Assembly (NCBI GenBank): GCA_024362935.1
Contig: JANCRA010000016.1
Coordinates: forward strand, 18,955,165-19,019,164
Length of the DNA stretch: 64,000 bases
From: Setophaga petechia
Lineage: Eukaryota > Chordata > Aves > Passeriformes > Parulidae
Direction: 5' to 3'
The translations under genes and the position numbers were made by a program. Shown here one piece after another: positions 45,490 through 56,899 of the stretch. Within the stretch, counting starts at the first letter, position 1. Each line of letters opens with the position of its first letter. The notes under the pieces are model-generated. The model searched no databases and had not been told where the DNA came from. It saw nothing but the letters and a program-made list of their open reading frames with translations.

Positions 45490-45639
45490 AGGCGGCCCCG
45501 CTGTGCCCGGGGACAGCCCGAGCCGGCCCCGCTCCGCCGCTCCCGCCTTACCCACGCCCGGCTCCGCCCCGCCACACGTCAGCGCCCTCAGACACAACTG
45601 CCGCCGCGCCGAGCCGCCCGCACAGAGCCCCGGTAGCGC

Positions 45640-45711
45640 GCCGTGATCGTATAGTGGTTAGTACTCTGCGTTGTGGCCGCAGCAACCTCGGTTCGAATCC
45701 GAGTCACGGCA
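45640..45711 (+). tRNA. tRNA-His (GTG)
   Basis: 72-nt gene with all four arms. The anticodon loop TTGTGGC carries GTG at 45673-45675, the A box is around TAGTGGTTAGTAC and the B box is GGTTCGAATCC at 45690-45700. The -1 base is C, so the essential G-1 must be added after transcription (THG1 activity), as usual in animals. A Pol III terminator TTTTT lies at 45745-45749, which gives a 33-nt trailer. It faces the spacer, toward the second copy. Confidence 0.98.
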
Positions 45712-45744
45712 TCGCCCGGCGGTACCACGGCACACGGGCTCCGC

Positions 45745-45749
45745 TTTTT
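45745..45749 (+). terminator. Pol III T5 terminator, left tRNA-His
   Basis: First run of at least four T after the tRNA gene, 33 nt past its 3' end. Confidence 0.85.
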
Positions 45750-45771
45750 GACGGCTTCCCCTCCACAGCCG

Positions 45772-46310
45772 TATTGGTCTATTTTATAATTTTATTTTGT
45801 TGTTCTCGCTTATTATATTTAACTTATTTTTATTATTTCTAATTTATTTCAAATTTTTTATTTAGTTTATTTGTTTTCATTTAATTCTATTTCATTTTAT
45901 CTGTTTAACATAATTTTCATTTTCGTTTTTAATTTTACTGTTTTATTTTTATGCTTAATAATATTTTCTTTAATTTTATTCTATTCTATTTTTATTTCTT
46001 TATTTACCTTTATGTTATCAATTGTTATATTTAGTTTCGTTTTTTCTATTGTATTTTATTTTAATAGTTCATTTCCTATTATTTTAAATTTCATTATGTA
46101 GTTATTGTTTATATTTACTTTTATTTTACTTTATCTAGTGGTACAATTTATATATATATATATTTAAACTTAATTTTTCAATTCTATTTTTATTTTAATT
46201 TTACTCTTACTTTATACCTTATTCTCTCCTCTCCTCTTATTTTCGTGTATTTTAAATTTTAATTTTATTATTTAATTTATTATTTCTACTTTTATGTTCT
46301 TTTTTTCTCT
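45772..46310. other. AT-rich, T-biased spacer between tRNA genes
   Basis: More than 500 bp made almost wholly of A and T with strong T excess on the plus strand, plus a short (TA)n run at about 46151. The composition contrasts sharply with the GC-rich arms. Open frames here are composition artefacts. Confidence 0.9.
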
Positions 46311-46472
46311 CCCTCCGCTCCTTCTTTTCCCGGCGCCCGCGGACCCCCCCGCGCCGGGCCCAGCTCAGCCCCGCAGCCCCGCCGGCAACCGACAGAAAAA
46401 AAGAAAGAAAAATGAAATATTGGCGCGCCGTGACAAAGAACCAGAGCACGCGGCTGTGGAGGGGAAGCCGTC

Positions 46473-46477
46473 AAAAA
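46473..46477 (-). terminator. Pol III T5 terminator, right tRNA-His
   Basis: Mirror of the left terminator (AAAAA on the plus strand), 33 nt past the tRNA 3' end. Confidence 0.85.
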
Positions 46478-46510
46478 GCGGAGCCCGTGTGCCGTGGTAC
46501 CGCCGGGCGA

Positions 46511-46582
46511 TGCCGTGACTCGGATTCGAACCGAGGTTGCTGCGGCCACAACGCAGAGTACTAACCACTATACGATCACGGC
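46511..46582 (-). tRNA. tRNA-His (GTG), second copy
   Basis: Identical in sequence to the left copy and on the opposite strand, so the two genes converge. Anticodon GTG at 46547-46549. The A box, B box and missing genomic G-1 are as in the first copy. Confidence 0.98.
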
Positions 46583-46681
46583 GCGCTACCGGGGCTCTGT
46601 GCGGGCGGCTCGGCGCGGCGGCAGTTGTGTCTGAGGGCGCTGACGTGTGGCGGGGCGGGGCCGGGTGTGGGTGAGGCGGGA

Positions 46682-46830
46682 GCGGCGGAGCGGGGCCGGC
46701 TCGGGGTGTCCCCGGGCACAGCGGGGCCGCTTCGGGGTGTCCCCGAGCACAGCGGGGCCGCTTCGGGGTGTCCCCGAGCACACGCGGGACCGCCTCGGGG
46801 TGTCTCCGGTCGCAGCTCTGCCGCTCCGCC
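46682..46830. repeat. GC-rich minisatellite right of tRNA palindrome
   Basis: Three to four units of about 34 bp carry cggggtgtccccgagcacag and cggggccgc. Read in reverse complement they resemble the sequence at the outer edge of the left arm, so the symmetry extends into the satellites. Confidence 0.85.
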
Positions 46831-49800
46831 CCCCACGGGCATTCCCCGGGCACAGCTCCGGGGCTCCGTTCCGCGTTCCCCGTGCGGGGCCGGGGCGCTG
46901 GTGAAGGGCCCCAGGCCGAGGCCCCAGAGCTCTCACGGCCCTCAGCCACTGCCTGGCCCCGGCCCCGAGCCTCGCTCCGTGTTTGACCCCACTGCTCGCT
47001 CACCCCCTCGCCTTTATCCTCTGCCCTCGGCCCAGCTCCCGGCTCTGACCCTGAGCCTGACCCTTCCCCTCATCCCAGCCCTCTGAATCCCAGGGTAACC
47101 CCGCTCCCCAGCTGTAACCTCACCTCTCGCTCCCCTGCATATTTCTCAGGGAGTAAAGTTTCTCCCAACCACAGGATTAATGACGAGTGGGCACAGAGGG
47201 ATGGGAGAAAAGAGAGAGACTAAGGATTTTATGCCCCTGAAACAGCAACAGGCATCAGTCTGTGCTGGATTCCTTGTTTCTCCTGCTCGAGCACATATCA
47301 AGACCTAATGGCTCTGCTCTCACTACTGCTGCTGCTTTCCTGCTCCCAGTACTAAAGGTTCTTTCATTTTCATAGATATGCAAAGAATTCCAAACACCTG
47401 AGATCAAAAAGATTTCCTGACATAAAATATTTTAGAGTTATCGCAGTGTGACTCATTCCTTCTGAAGAGCTGGTCATAGAAACATCAGCTCCTTCACATG
47501 GGATGAGCTCACCGAGTGTCATACACACACACGGGAGGGGGTACAGGGAGTGGCAGGGGACTCCTACAACCCTGCTGGCCATGTCCCTGCACCCCATCCT
47601 CCTGGTGTGTCTGCTGCAGCTGGAAAATCCTACATCTAGAACAGTCTTCTTGTGGCTTGGGGCAAACTGGCGAAATGCTCTGTGTGCCTTGATTACTCTG
47701 TGAAGTAATTGCTCCTGCCACCCTGAGCTCATCTTGCTCACAACCAGCCCAAAAGAGCTCAGAGTGGTGAGGAAGACAGAATGCTTTTTTGTACCCTCCC
47801 TTTGTCTGCGCCCACCTCGTCCTGTCCTCAGCAGTTTGCTGGTGTGCACCAGTGGTCCCTCAGCAATGCTGGGATCCTTTGCAGCGGGAGCTGCTCTCCC
47901 ATGTCAAACTGGCTGACCAGGAGATGCTGAAGGGGCATCTGAATGACCTGAGTGCCCACGTGCTACTGTCCTGCTCCAGTCCCACCTTCCTCCCTCTCTT
48001 GACCACGTGCCAAGATCCCAGTCTATGCCTCTAATGGGGCTGCAGGGATGCTGCTTTTGTTCATCTGTGTCCAGCTCTGTCCCCATCTGTGTCCTTATGC
48101 TGGAACAAAGCAGGTGCAGTGACACTGGAAGGAGATAGGTGGTTCTCCTCCCATGCCCAAGGAGTTGACACCATCCTCATCCTCTTTACTGCACCAAGGA
48201 CATGAATCCAACCAACAGACCCCTGCAGGAGAGCTGCAGCTGAGCTGTAGAGGTAGGATCACTGCAACCTCTGAATCCCAGGTGATGAGCTTGTGAAGGG
48301 AAGAAGTCCCTGTGCTGCCCTGTGCCTGGTCTCTAGTGCCTTCCTGCACAGTGGCTCCATGCCATGAGCCGTGTCCCTGGTGAAGGGATGAGCCCAGCTC
48401 CATGTTAGTCTGGGCAGCTGCTCTGTTGGGCAGGACAGGGTGGTGGGACCCACAGGAGACAGTGGGGAATGCTCTGGCAGGACATGCTGTCCATGGCTGG
48501 TGGGGACAGAGAACCCACAGAGGCACAGACAATGCCCAGGAGATTGCTCCTCGGGGATTTGCATGGGCAGGCAGGGTGGGACCCCTGAGGCTGTGTCACC
48601 ATGGCTTTATCCCAGCTCCTGGCCTGGCAGGATGCAGAGCCCACGTTTGGGTGGATGCTGGGCACTGCTCACACAGGACACACAGTGTGGGCTCCCTGGT
48701 GGCCTGGAGGAGGCAGCAGGGCCTGTGATTTGGCTTCTTGGCAGATGTTTCTAGAATGTGGAAGTTGACAGAATTACAATGACCTCAGCTGCTGGAACAG
48801 GCACGGTTGAGATAACACTGCAGCCATCCAGGAGAGTCAGCCAAACATGGAAGTAGGCAGGGAGGTGCAAAAGGACCAGAGATAAGGTATGGGGTGTGGA
48901 TGAGAAGGAGGAGGTGAGAAACTGCTGCCACCCATCGCTGGCATCAGTGGTGGCCTGTCCCAGCAACTTTCTGCTGTAGGCTGCCCTCCCAACAGAACTA
49001 GCATGAGAGCACTCCTAAGGGACCTTGCCTGGTTGTCAGGGCCCCAACCACCCTTTGCCACGTGCTTTTTAGTCCAAGTGGTTTGGACCTGCCAGGATTG
49101 AGGAAAAGAGATGAGCTTGTGGGAGCACTGAGAGCCCCATCTGCCTGCTGGGGAACCTGATCCCTTCAGGATGCTCAGCACCCGGCCAGGATGGCTGCTC
49201 CAGGCTCTTCCCACCCTGCTCTGCCCCTCAGTGTCCTTTTTCTGAGCCCTCTGATGCCTGTGGGTTGCATTCAGTGGGATATTAAAGGTGCCTGGAATGT
49301 CAAAACACCAGTGCAGCCAGCCAGAGAGTGCTGCTGTGCCCAGACATTGCCACTCTGTGGCACAAATATAAATCTTGCAGCTGGCAGAGGGACAAGGGCA
49401 ATTCATCACTGCACGGCTGTCTTGGCTGCTCTGCCCCTCGAGCAGCCTCCCCAGCTGCTCCCTCACTGGGACAGCCCCTGCTCTCCTTTCCCAGCCCCAG
49501 GAAGGCAGGTGGGGGGCAGAGGAATCCCCACCACCTCCTCTTTTCTCACAGATTGCTAAAGCAGCCCCAGGAGCAGCGCTGGTGCTGGGGAGGCAGGATG
49601 GATCTGAGGAGGTGCTCTGTGCTTTACTGGTGATGGAAAAGCAGAGGTGCAGGCCAGTGCTGTCCTCTCTGGCTATTCAGAGGCCACTAATCCAACTTGG
49701 AAATTGCTCTGCTGTGGAAATCCCACCTTCCTTCCTAAGGAAATCAGAGCAACAATCATGTCCAGCATCCCACAGGCGCTGCTGGGGCAGACCTGGATGC

Positions 49801-50001
49801 TGGAGCAAGAGCAGGGAAAGGTTCTGGGGTTGGGAGAACTTCAAGGTGAAGGTTTGTGTGGGATTTAGGAGTGAAGGACAAAACACCTGAATTGGGAGAC
49901 AATTGCCATCAACCTCACCTCATATTGTCCCCACCATCCTCTTCTAGGGCCACAAAGATGCTCTGAGGGCTGGAGCCCCTCTGCTCTGGGGCCAGGCTGG
50001 G
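46831..50001. other. Intergenic, no gene supported
   Basis: It starts as a CpG-rich block (to about 47150) that could be a promoter, then ordinary sequence. No spliced coding model, tRNA or full transposon was recognised. Confidence 0.5.
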
Positions 50002-50381
50002 AGAAGTAACAGACCTAACCTGGAGAAGGCTCCAGGGAGACCTTAAAGCCCCTTCCAGTGCCTAAAGGGGCTCCAGGAGAGCTGGAGAGGGGCTTTGGAC
50101 AAAGCCTGGAGCAACAACATAAAGGGGGGAATGGTTTCCCTCTGCCAGAGGGCAGGGTGGGATGGGATATTGGAAAGGAATTCTTGGCTGAGAGGGTGTT
50201 GAGATCCTGGCACAGGTTGCCCAGAGAAGCTGTGGCTTCCCCATCCCTGGAAGTGTTCCAGGCCAGGTTGTACAGGGCTTGCAGCAACCTGGGACAGTGG
50301 AAGTTGTCCCTGCCCATGGCAGGGGTGGATTGAGATGGGTTTTAAGGTCCCTTCCAACCCAAACCACCATTCTGTGATTGT
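50002..50381 (+). mobile_element. CR1 LINE 3' fragment
   Basis: Plus-oriented CR1 from tggagaaggctccagggaga through ggcacaggttgcccagagaa and ccatccctggaagtgttcca to the tail ccattctgtgattgt. Confidence 0.9.
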
Positions 50382-53300
50382 AGCTCATGAGACATGCACT
50401 GAGGACTGAACGAGAACTTGAGCATTCCTTGACACGGGTGTTCAGCTGTGATGCTCTCCAGAGGCTTTATGAGCCCATAACATCACATGAGGTGGGTCCT
50501 GGTTCTTCCAAAGCCTGAACTTCAAAGGATATTTTCCAGTCTGCCAGCAAGAAAACTGGAAGGGAAGGCAAACAGGATCTAACAGAAAGATTGTCTGTTT
50601 GGTTGTATTATGACATGCCCTTGCCTGGCTCCAACACTCAGAAATCAAAGAAAATGGTACCCAAAATGTACAGGGCAGGGATTTATCAAAGCTGCCCTGT
50701 CCAAAACCCAGGGAGCACAGCTCAGAGCAGCCCCATGAGCTCTTCCCTGGTGTGTCCAGCATCCAGCTGAAGATGGAATGTGAGGAAAGTGTCCCAGGGG
50801 AGAAGCAGCCATCCTGCTCCTAAATAAATGCTGTCACATGTCTGTGTGTGCCCTGCCTGATTCCAGCTGCCAGCCCCAGCTCCCACTCCGTGTGCACAGC
50901 AGGAGCCTCCTCCAGCTGCAGGGATTTATGGCCTGCACACAGCCACCTCTGAACCCAGGCTCGTGCTGCTGAAGGGGCAGAGGACAGGCCACCATGAGCT
51001 GCCAGGCAGCCTGCCAGCCCTCATCTCCCCCCTTCTTGCACTCATCTCTGAATCCACCTTCATTTTCTGCCTCTCAGCCCTTTCAGAGAAATTGGGCTGG
51101 TGGCAATTGCAATTGATCCCCTCTCTGTGGGAGCAATGGCCACTGTTTTGCTCTCGTGCACTGAGCCCATCTTCCTGACAGCTGATGACAGCCCTATTAA
51201 GAGATATAAGGAGATACCCGGGTGGGTGCTGCCCACAGGCAACATAAAGCTGTCTGGAGAAGAACCCAGCTGTGAGAGCATGGCTGTTGCAGCTGGATTA
51301 ATCAAACCCACCATTAACCCCTTCCCAGGGCACCCCTGCCAGCCCCACAGCACAGCCCCCACCAGCACATGGCTCTGATTGAGCTGCAAATGCTCCAGCT
51401 CCTCAGTTTGCTCAGCCTCAGATCGATGAGGGCAGGCAGCTCCAATCAATTCCACTTTACCTCTTGCTATTGGGTTCAGATCCATGCTCTCACAGCTGGT
51501 CCCATTTCCTTCATTCATTCAGAAGAGGGATTCAGGCATTTTATCCCAGCTGGATGCTGTTTTGTCCTTGCAGGATCAAACCCTTTGGTAAGAGCAAATA
51601 AAAGCCAAAAATGGAGGGCCAGCAATGAAAGGACTGAATTTGTGCTGTGGTAGAAGCCTCCAGAGCATCCACCTGGCTGTCAGAGTGTGCAATGGGTGGC
51701 TGGATGAGGCCATGCAATTTGCATGATATAACAGAGCTGTTGCCATCAAGCCAGCATCCCTCATGAGGTTTTCCTGTCAGGATCCTGTTTTTGTTCCAGG
51801 AAAGCTCCTCTGTCTTGGTTCCCCTGTCCCCAGAAGACCTGAGTGGGGAGAATTCAGCTCTCTGGGACTTGAGCCCACACAAAATGATTTTGAAAAAAAA
51901 AAACCAAACAAAAAAACCAAGCCAAAACAAAAAAAACAACCCCAAAAAAAACCCCCAAAAAGCATCAAAGAGTTTACATAATGGCTGCTTGGAAATTTCC
52001 CTCAAATCTTGCATTTGTCAATGAAAGAAGCGTTTCCCCCCTCTGGGTGTCAGTCCTGCAGTCATTTTTCTTTCCTCCCTTGTCACCCAGCTCTCTCACT
52101 AGCCTGTCTCCAAGATGCTGCACCTGAAGCTGTGGAAATGAAGTTGCCCAGTGCTCTCCACACCTCGTCAAAGTGTTAATGAGATGATGGACCACATACA
52201 GAGCAGCTGTGACAATCGGGGTGCTGAGGCTGTCAGTGCAGAGAGCAGAGGCAGGGAGCAGGCTCCAGGTGATGACCAATGGATCTGGCTCCAAGCTGGC
52301 AGATGTCTTTCAGCAAGTTGTCATCTCTTCTTTTGGTCAATTAGCATTGCCTCAATTATACTATCAACTGCATAACATTTTTTTTTTCACAGAAAGGCTG
52401 GAGAGCTGCAAAAAGTGCCTGCAGAAATTTGCTCCATTTGGTAAAGACACATGCTTTGTGCATATCCTGCCCAGGCTTTGATGGTCTCCTGGTGCAAATG
52501 TGTAGCAACACTTCCCCTGGACGCCATCCCTGCCTCTAAAATCTCACAAGTCTCCTTTGTGCTAGTCCTTGTATTTAATATGTATTTATGGATTTTTTTC
52601 TGTGATTTGTGTGCTCTTGTTCCTAAACCACACAGCATCTGCAGCAGCCCCTGGCAGGGAGGGCCCCTGTGTGCTGGGTCTCCTCCTTGTGTTATCACTG
52701 TTATTTCAGCCTCTCCCACCTCCCCCTGCTGTGCAGATCTCTGCTCTGTGATCCCAGCTGCCTCCTTCCTGTGCCAAAGAGCCCTGGCCCTTCAGGGACT
52801 CCATGTGCAGAGACCTTGGATCCTCCTGCTGCCCTTCTGTGCACATTTTCCAGCTCTGCTGTATCCTTGGAACAGGGGGAGAAGAAATGCACGTAGACTG
52901 GGACTGGCTAGGGAATAGTGATATCTCTGATTTCATCTCTCCTTTCTCCTGACCCTTCCTATCAGCTTGTCAGAGAGTCTTTGAGGTTTTGACTTCTGCT
53001 GAGAGGACAGTTTCACAGACTGTCAGAGCTCCCAGTCTCAGAACCCATCGCTGTGGACAAAAGCCTGGGCTTGGTTTCCCCATGTGTGTCACTTCCCTAA
53101 CACTGGCTTTTGTCTCATTTTATTGTCAGCTTCCTAAGCCTCTCAAAGTCCTCCTGCAATGCTTAGCATGCATCCACAATTTCCAGAATAATTCAATATT
53201 ATTGCAGATTTTGCCATTGACCTCATCTTGTCAAAAGATCTGTGTGTGGAAACGCAGGGACTTCTGCTGGATCACCTCAGGGCCCTGCTGGCTTTTTCCA

Positions 53301-56300
53301 AGAAAGCACTCGCTGTGGAAAAGAGAAATTCACTGCAAGAGAGCTGTATCGACTCTCCCTCAATATGTCATATTTATCCATCTGTTCCCTAACGATGCCA
53401 GTTTCCTCCTCCGTATGCCAATTTTTGTTCATTTGCAGAGAACAGATGTGTCATTTATCAGCCTGGGACTCCCTGGCTGCCTCCCAGGAAGCAATTCTGG
53501 TGCCACAGTTGCCACCTTCCAGTCCTCACGTCCCCTGGTGTACCCAGAGCCCGGAGATGGCTCGGCTGTCACCCAGCAGATGCGACATCCCCTTGGTCCC
53601 TGCTGTGCTGCACAATGGGGTGGATGCGGGGTGCTCCCGGGGAGGAAAGGAGCAGGCACACAGGCACTCCAAAGCTCCTGCAAACGGCTTTTGTTTGAAG
53701 CTGTGGAAGAAGCACCCGGAGATTTGAGGAGCTGCAGGCTTCCCTGCAGACCAGGGTCGGTGCTGGCATCAGGGGAAGGAGTGGACCCAGCACCTGACTC
53801 GAGTGACACATGGGCAAGTGTAGCTCCAGCCCCCACATTACCTGGGGTGAGTCAGCCGGGAGTGTGCAGGGGCAGGGACTCTGAGTCACAGGAAGCTGCT
53901 GCCGCCTGCCCGGGGGACGCCGCGCTGTGTCCGCACCACCCGAGGTTAAACTGCAGGGGAAGCTTTGCCATGAGACATGGCACCATCCCTCCTCAGCCCA
54001 GGGAAGGTGCTGTGCTGCTCTTGGCCCAGCTGCCAAACAGGGCTCCTGCCCCCAGCCGGGGGTGGGCACCAGGAACCCTTCAGGCAGCTGAAGCAGCTCC
54101 TCAGGCCGCTGAGGATGGATGAGGATGCACACAGCTCTCTGCTGGGCTGGCAGCAGCCCGGAAGACATTACCTGGATTTTTCTTCCTGGTGCATGCTCTG
54201 ACCTGTCTGGATTTACCCAGGCAAGCAGCTCCTTTGGTAAGAGGAAGGGCAATGCTGTCAGCACCAGCCTGGAGATCTCAGCAAAGAGCTCGTGGACCCT
54301 TCAGAGGTGGAGAACAGGGTGGGAGCAGATTCCAGTGCAGAGGCTCAGCCCTGCAACCTTGCAGAAATCTCCTCTTCCTCCCCTGTTCCCGTGGTCCCCT
54401 CAGAGTGAACCACAAATCACTTCTGCACAGCCATGGGTTGTTATATCCCTACCTGAGGACTGTGTGCAAGCAGCTTCACAGGCATCCTTCCCTCCTTCCT
54501 GGGGGCTCCATGGGCTGTGGGCAGTGCCAGCAGCAGGCAGCCCCCAGGGCTGCACATCCTACCTGGGGATGCATGAGAGAGAAGCTAAAATGTGGAGTCT
54601 GGCACGCAAGCCGTGCAGCCTGTGCTCCCCCATCCTCTCCCATCTGCCAGTCCCTACAGCACCCCATGACAGCCATCTGTCACAGTGACCCACGGGCAGA
54701 GTGGCATCACAGCCACCACTGTGGTGTCCAGGTCAGTCTCTGCAGTGCAGCCATCAAACCTGGGTCCCGACAGGAATAAGGTAGGGAGAGCGCAAACACT
54801 TGGGATTGGAGCAGCACCAGCTGCAGCACGAGCTGCAGACAGATTCTGGCTTTGGCAGGAGAATGTAGAAATCTGCCACTGCTCCTCCAAGCCTGAAGTG
54901 AGCCACTGTGAACAGAGCAATGTCACCAGCCTCTTGTCGTGACTGCAGAAAAGAACATGAGCAGCCTGTGCCTGTGCCAGGCCTTGCAGGTGGCAAGGCC
55001 CTTTGGTCTCCTCCTGGAGCTCCTTAAACCTCCCCAAGCACAAAGGAGTCTCCCAGGGGGCTCTCACCTCAGCTGTGCTCTCTCCACCTGCTGCTTGTGC
55101 TGCTGCCTGGGTGGTTTGGCCAAGGGGAAGCCCAAATCCGAGGGCTCGGGTGAGTCCAGGGACTTTGATGCCCCTCCAAGCTCTGCTGAAGCCTGAGGTG
55201 AGAAGGGGATCCTTCAGAGGCACAGATCAGAGAGCAGGGCTACATGGGGCCAGCCTGGAGGAGAAACAGGCCCAGCAAATGGTGAGGAGGTGCTGGGGTC
55301 CTGCATGGGCATGGACCACAGACCTTTGTCGAACCCCAGCACGGCCTGGCACAGCTGCCTCTCCAAGGAGGGAGGGATGGGGGCATGTCCCAGGACTGGA
55401 TGAGAAGGAAGAACCTTTGCAATTCCTCTGATATGGTAGTATTTTAAAAAACCAACCACCACCACAAGCTAGATTCCTCCTCAGTCCCCTCTCTGGAGAC
55501 ACTGAGCGTGTGTTTTCCAGGCCTGAGGATTTAACAAGAGCCATCTCCAACAGCTGCTGCTGAACATCCTCCTTGGTTACTAATAGAGGGTGGAAGTGCT
55601 TTCAATCTCAAGTGCCATTAGCCCTGCTTCCTTCCAAATGCTGGACAGGCAAATTTATTGAGAATCTCTGTCTTTTCTGCATTTTAATAAGTCTCTTCAT
55701 CTCCATCTGAGAGCCCGGGAGTGAGGTTTGCTGCTAGACTGCTGCAAAGACAGCCTGGTGATCACTTTGTTCCTCACAGATGCTTTTTCTCCTGCTGCCT
55801 TTTGCATCTTGCAATCCCCATGCTTTGAAATTTCCAGTGCAGTGTTCTGGGTTTCATGGCTGTCTTCTCCCTTTGGAGGAAGCTCCCGTGGTGTCCAGTT
55901 GGACTTGGCAAATTTGGAAAATTTGGATGGGTTTCTCAAGCAGGAGTGTGCTCAAGGAACCAGGAAATGTGGGACTCAGTGGGCTCCCTGGGCACATGTT
56001 GGGCATGTACCGTGCCAGGCTGGCACAGGAAGCTCAGTTCCTTGGCAGCCCCATCCTCACTGTCCCTCCTGCACAGGGCTGGTAGGAAGGAGGTCACCAT
56101 GAGAAACTTCTCTCCCCAGCTAGGCACCCTGAGAGTAGGATCCCAGCATCTGTCCCCACACTGTGCAGGGCCATGGCTCATGGTGTGAGGACACACAGGG
56201 ACACACTGTGGCACCTGTCCCTGCTCACTGGATGCCTCTGCGAGCTTCACATTTTGCAGTGGGACCTCTGTGGGGGTCCTGCTCTTGGAGCATCTGGCCT

Positions 56301-56836
56301 TTTTCTTTCTTCATGGCCTTCAAGGGATTCAGCCTGTGAGCCTGGAAGCAGGTTTGGGTGATGGTGTGTATTTAGGAAGGGATGGGAAGGATTTGGGGCA
56401 TAGGTCTGGAGACAGGGCTGCCGGGGCATTGGAGAGGATGGGGAGATGGTCTCGATGGTGGGTGAGCTGCTGGCTGGTGATGGCTGTGTCCAGTGGGGGC
56501 ACTCAGAATGTGTTAGCATGTTTTTTGTTGCTGCAACAGCCTCGGGCTCTGCTCCCAGTGCCCGATTCCCGCTGCATCCCAGGGGATGTCCTCCAGCCCC
56601 CATGCTGGGGATCAGGCTGCACGCTCACTCCAATTGTCTCTGCACATCCAGCTTGAACTCAGCGTTCCTCCCAAGCATTTTCCTGCCTTGTCCCTGCTCA
56701 CCCCTTCCCGCAGTGTTTCTTGTGGCGGTGCACAGGCCAGCCTCGTGTTTCAGTGTCTCGCTGGACTGAGCTGCTCCGGGGGTCCCGCCCGGGGCTGCTC
56801 CCACCACACACCGCCCAGGCAGCGGGTTTGCACCGA
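50382..56836. other. Intergenic, no gene supported
   Basis: Unique sequence with a C-interrupted A-rich stretch at about 51888-51965. Long open frames occur (for example 52989-54122 on plus), but they have no homologous motifs and overlap long frames on the other strand. Confidence 0.5.
51888..51965. repeat. A-rich low-complexity tract
   Basis: About 75 bp of A runs interrupted by C or CC (aaaaccaaacaaaaaaacca and similar), probably a decayed poly(A) or simple repeat. Confidence 0.85.
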
Positions 56837-56897
56837 GCGGCTGGACTGGATGACCCCCGTGGGCTCCTTCCAGCTCAGCACGTTCTGTGATCCCATG
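56837..56897 (+). mobile_element. CR1 3' terminal scrap
   Basis: Reads ggctggactggatgaccccc, then ctccttccagctcagcacgt, then tctgtgatcccatg, which is the last ~60 bp of a CR1 element at the edge of the SHF CpG island. Confidence 0.7.
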
Positions 56898-56899
56898 AG

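Larger units (their letters stand above)
45490..45771 (+). repeat. Left arm of tRNA-His inverted repeat
   Basis: Pairs base for base with 46451-46732 (paired coordinates sum to 92222). The inner 208 bp (45564-45771) are identical in both arms; only a few substitutions occur outside this. It contains a complete tRNA gene. Confidence 0.95.
46451..46732 (-). repeat. Right arm of tRNA-His inverted repeat
   Basis: Reverse complement of 45490-45771, with perfect identity over the inner 208 bp including the tRNA, its 5' flank and its trailer/terminator. Confidence 0.95.

Noticed and set aside
45871..46101. 76-codon Phe/Ile-rich membrane-like peptide
   Set aside because: Falls in the T-rich spacer; T-rich DNA always translates as hydrophobic residues.
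52989..54122. 377-codon plus-strand open frame in the intergenic region
   Set aside because: No motif or family similarity is visible, no splice context, and the minus strand is also open for 231 codons over much of the same DNA. CAG/CTG-rich sequence lowers stop density. A protein search and transcript data would decide.
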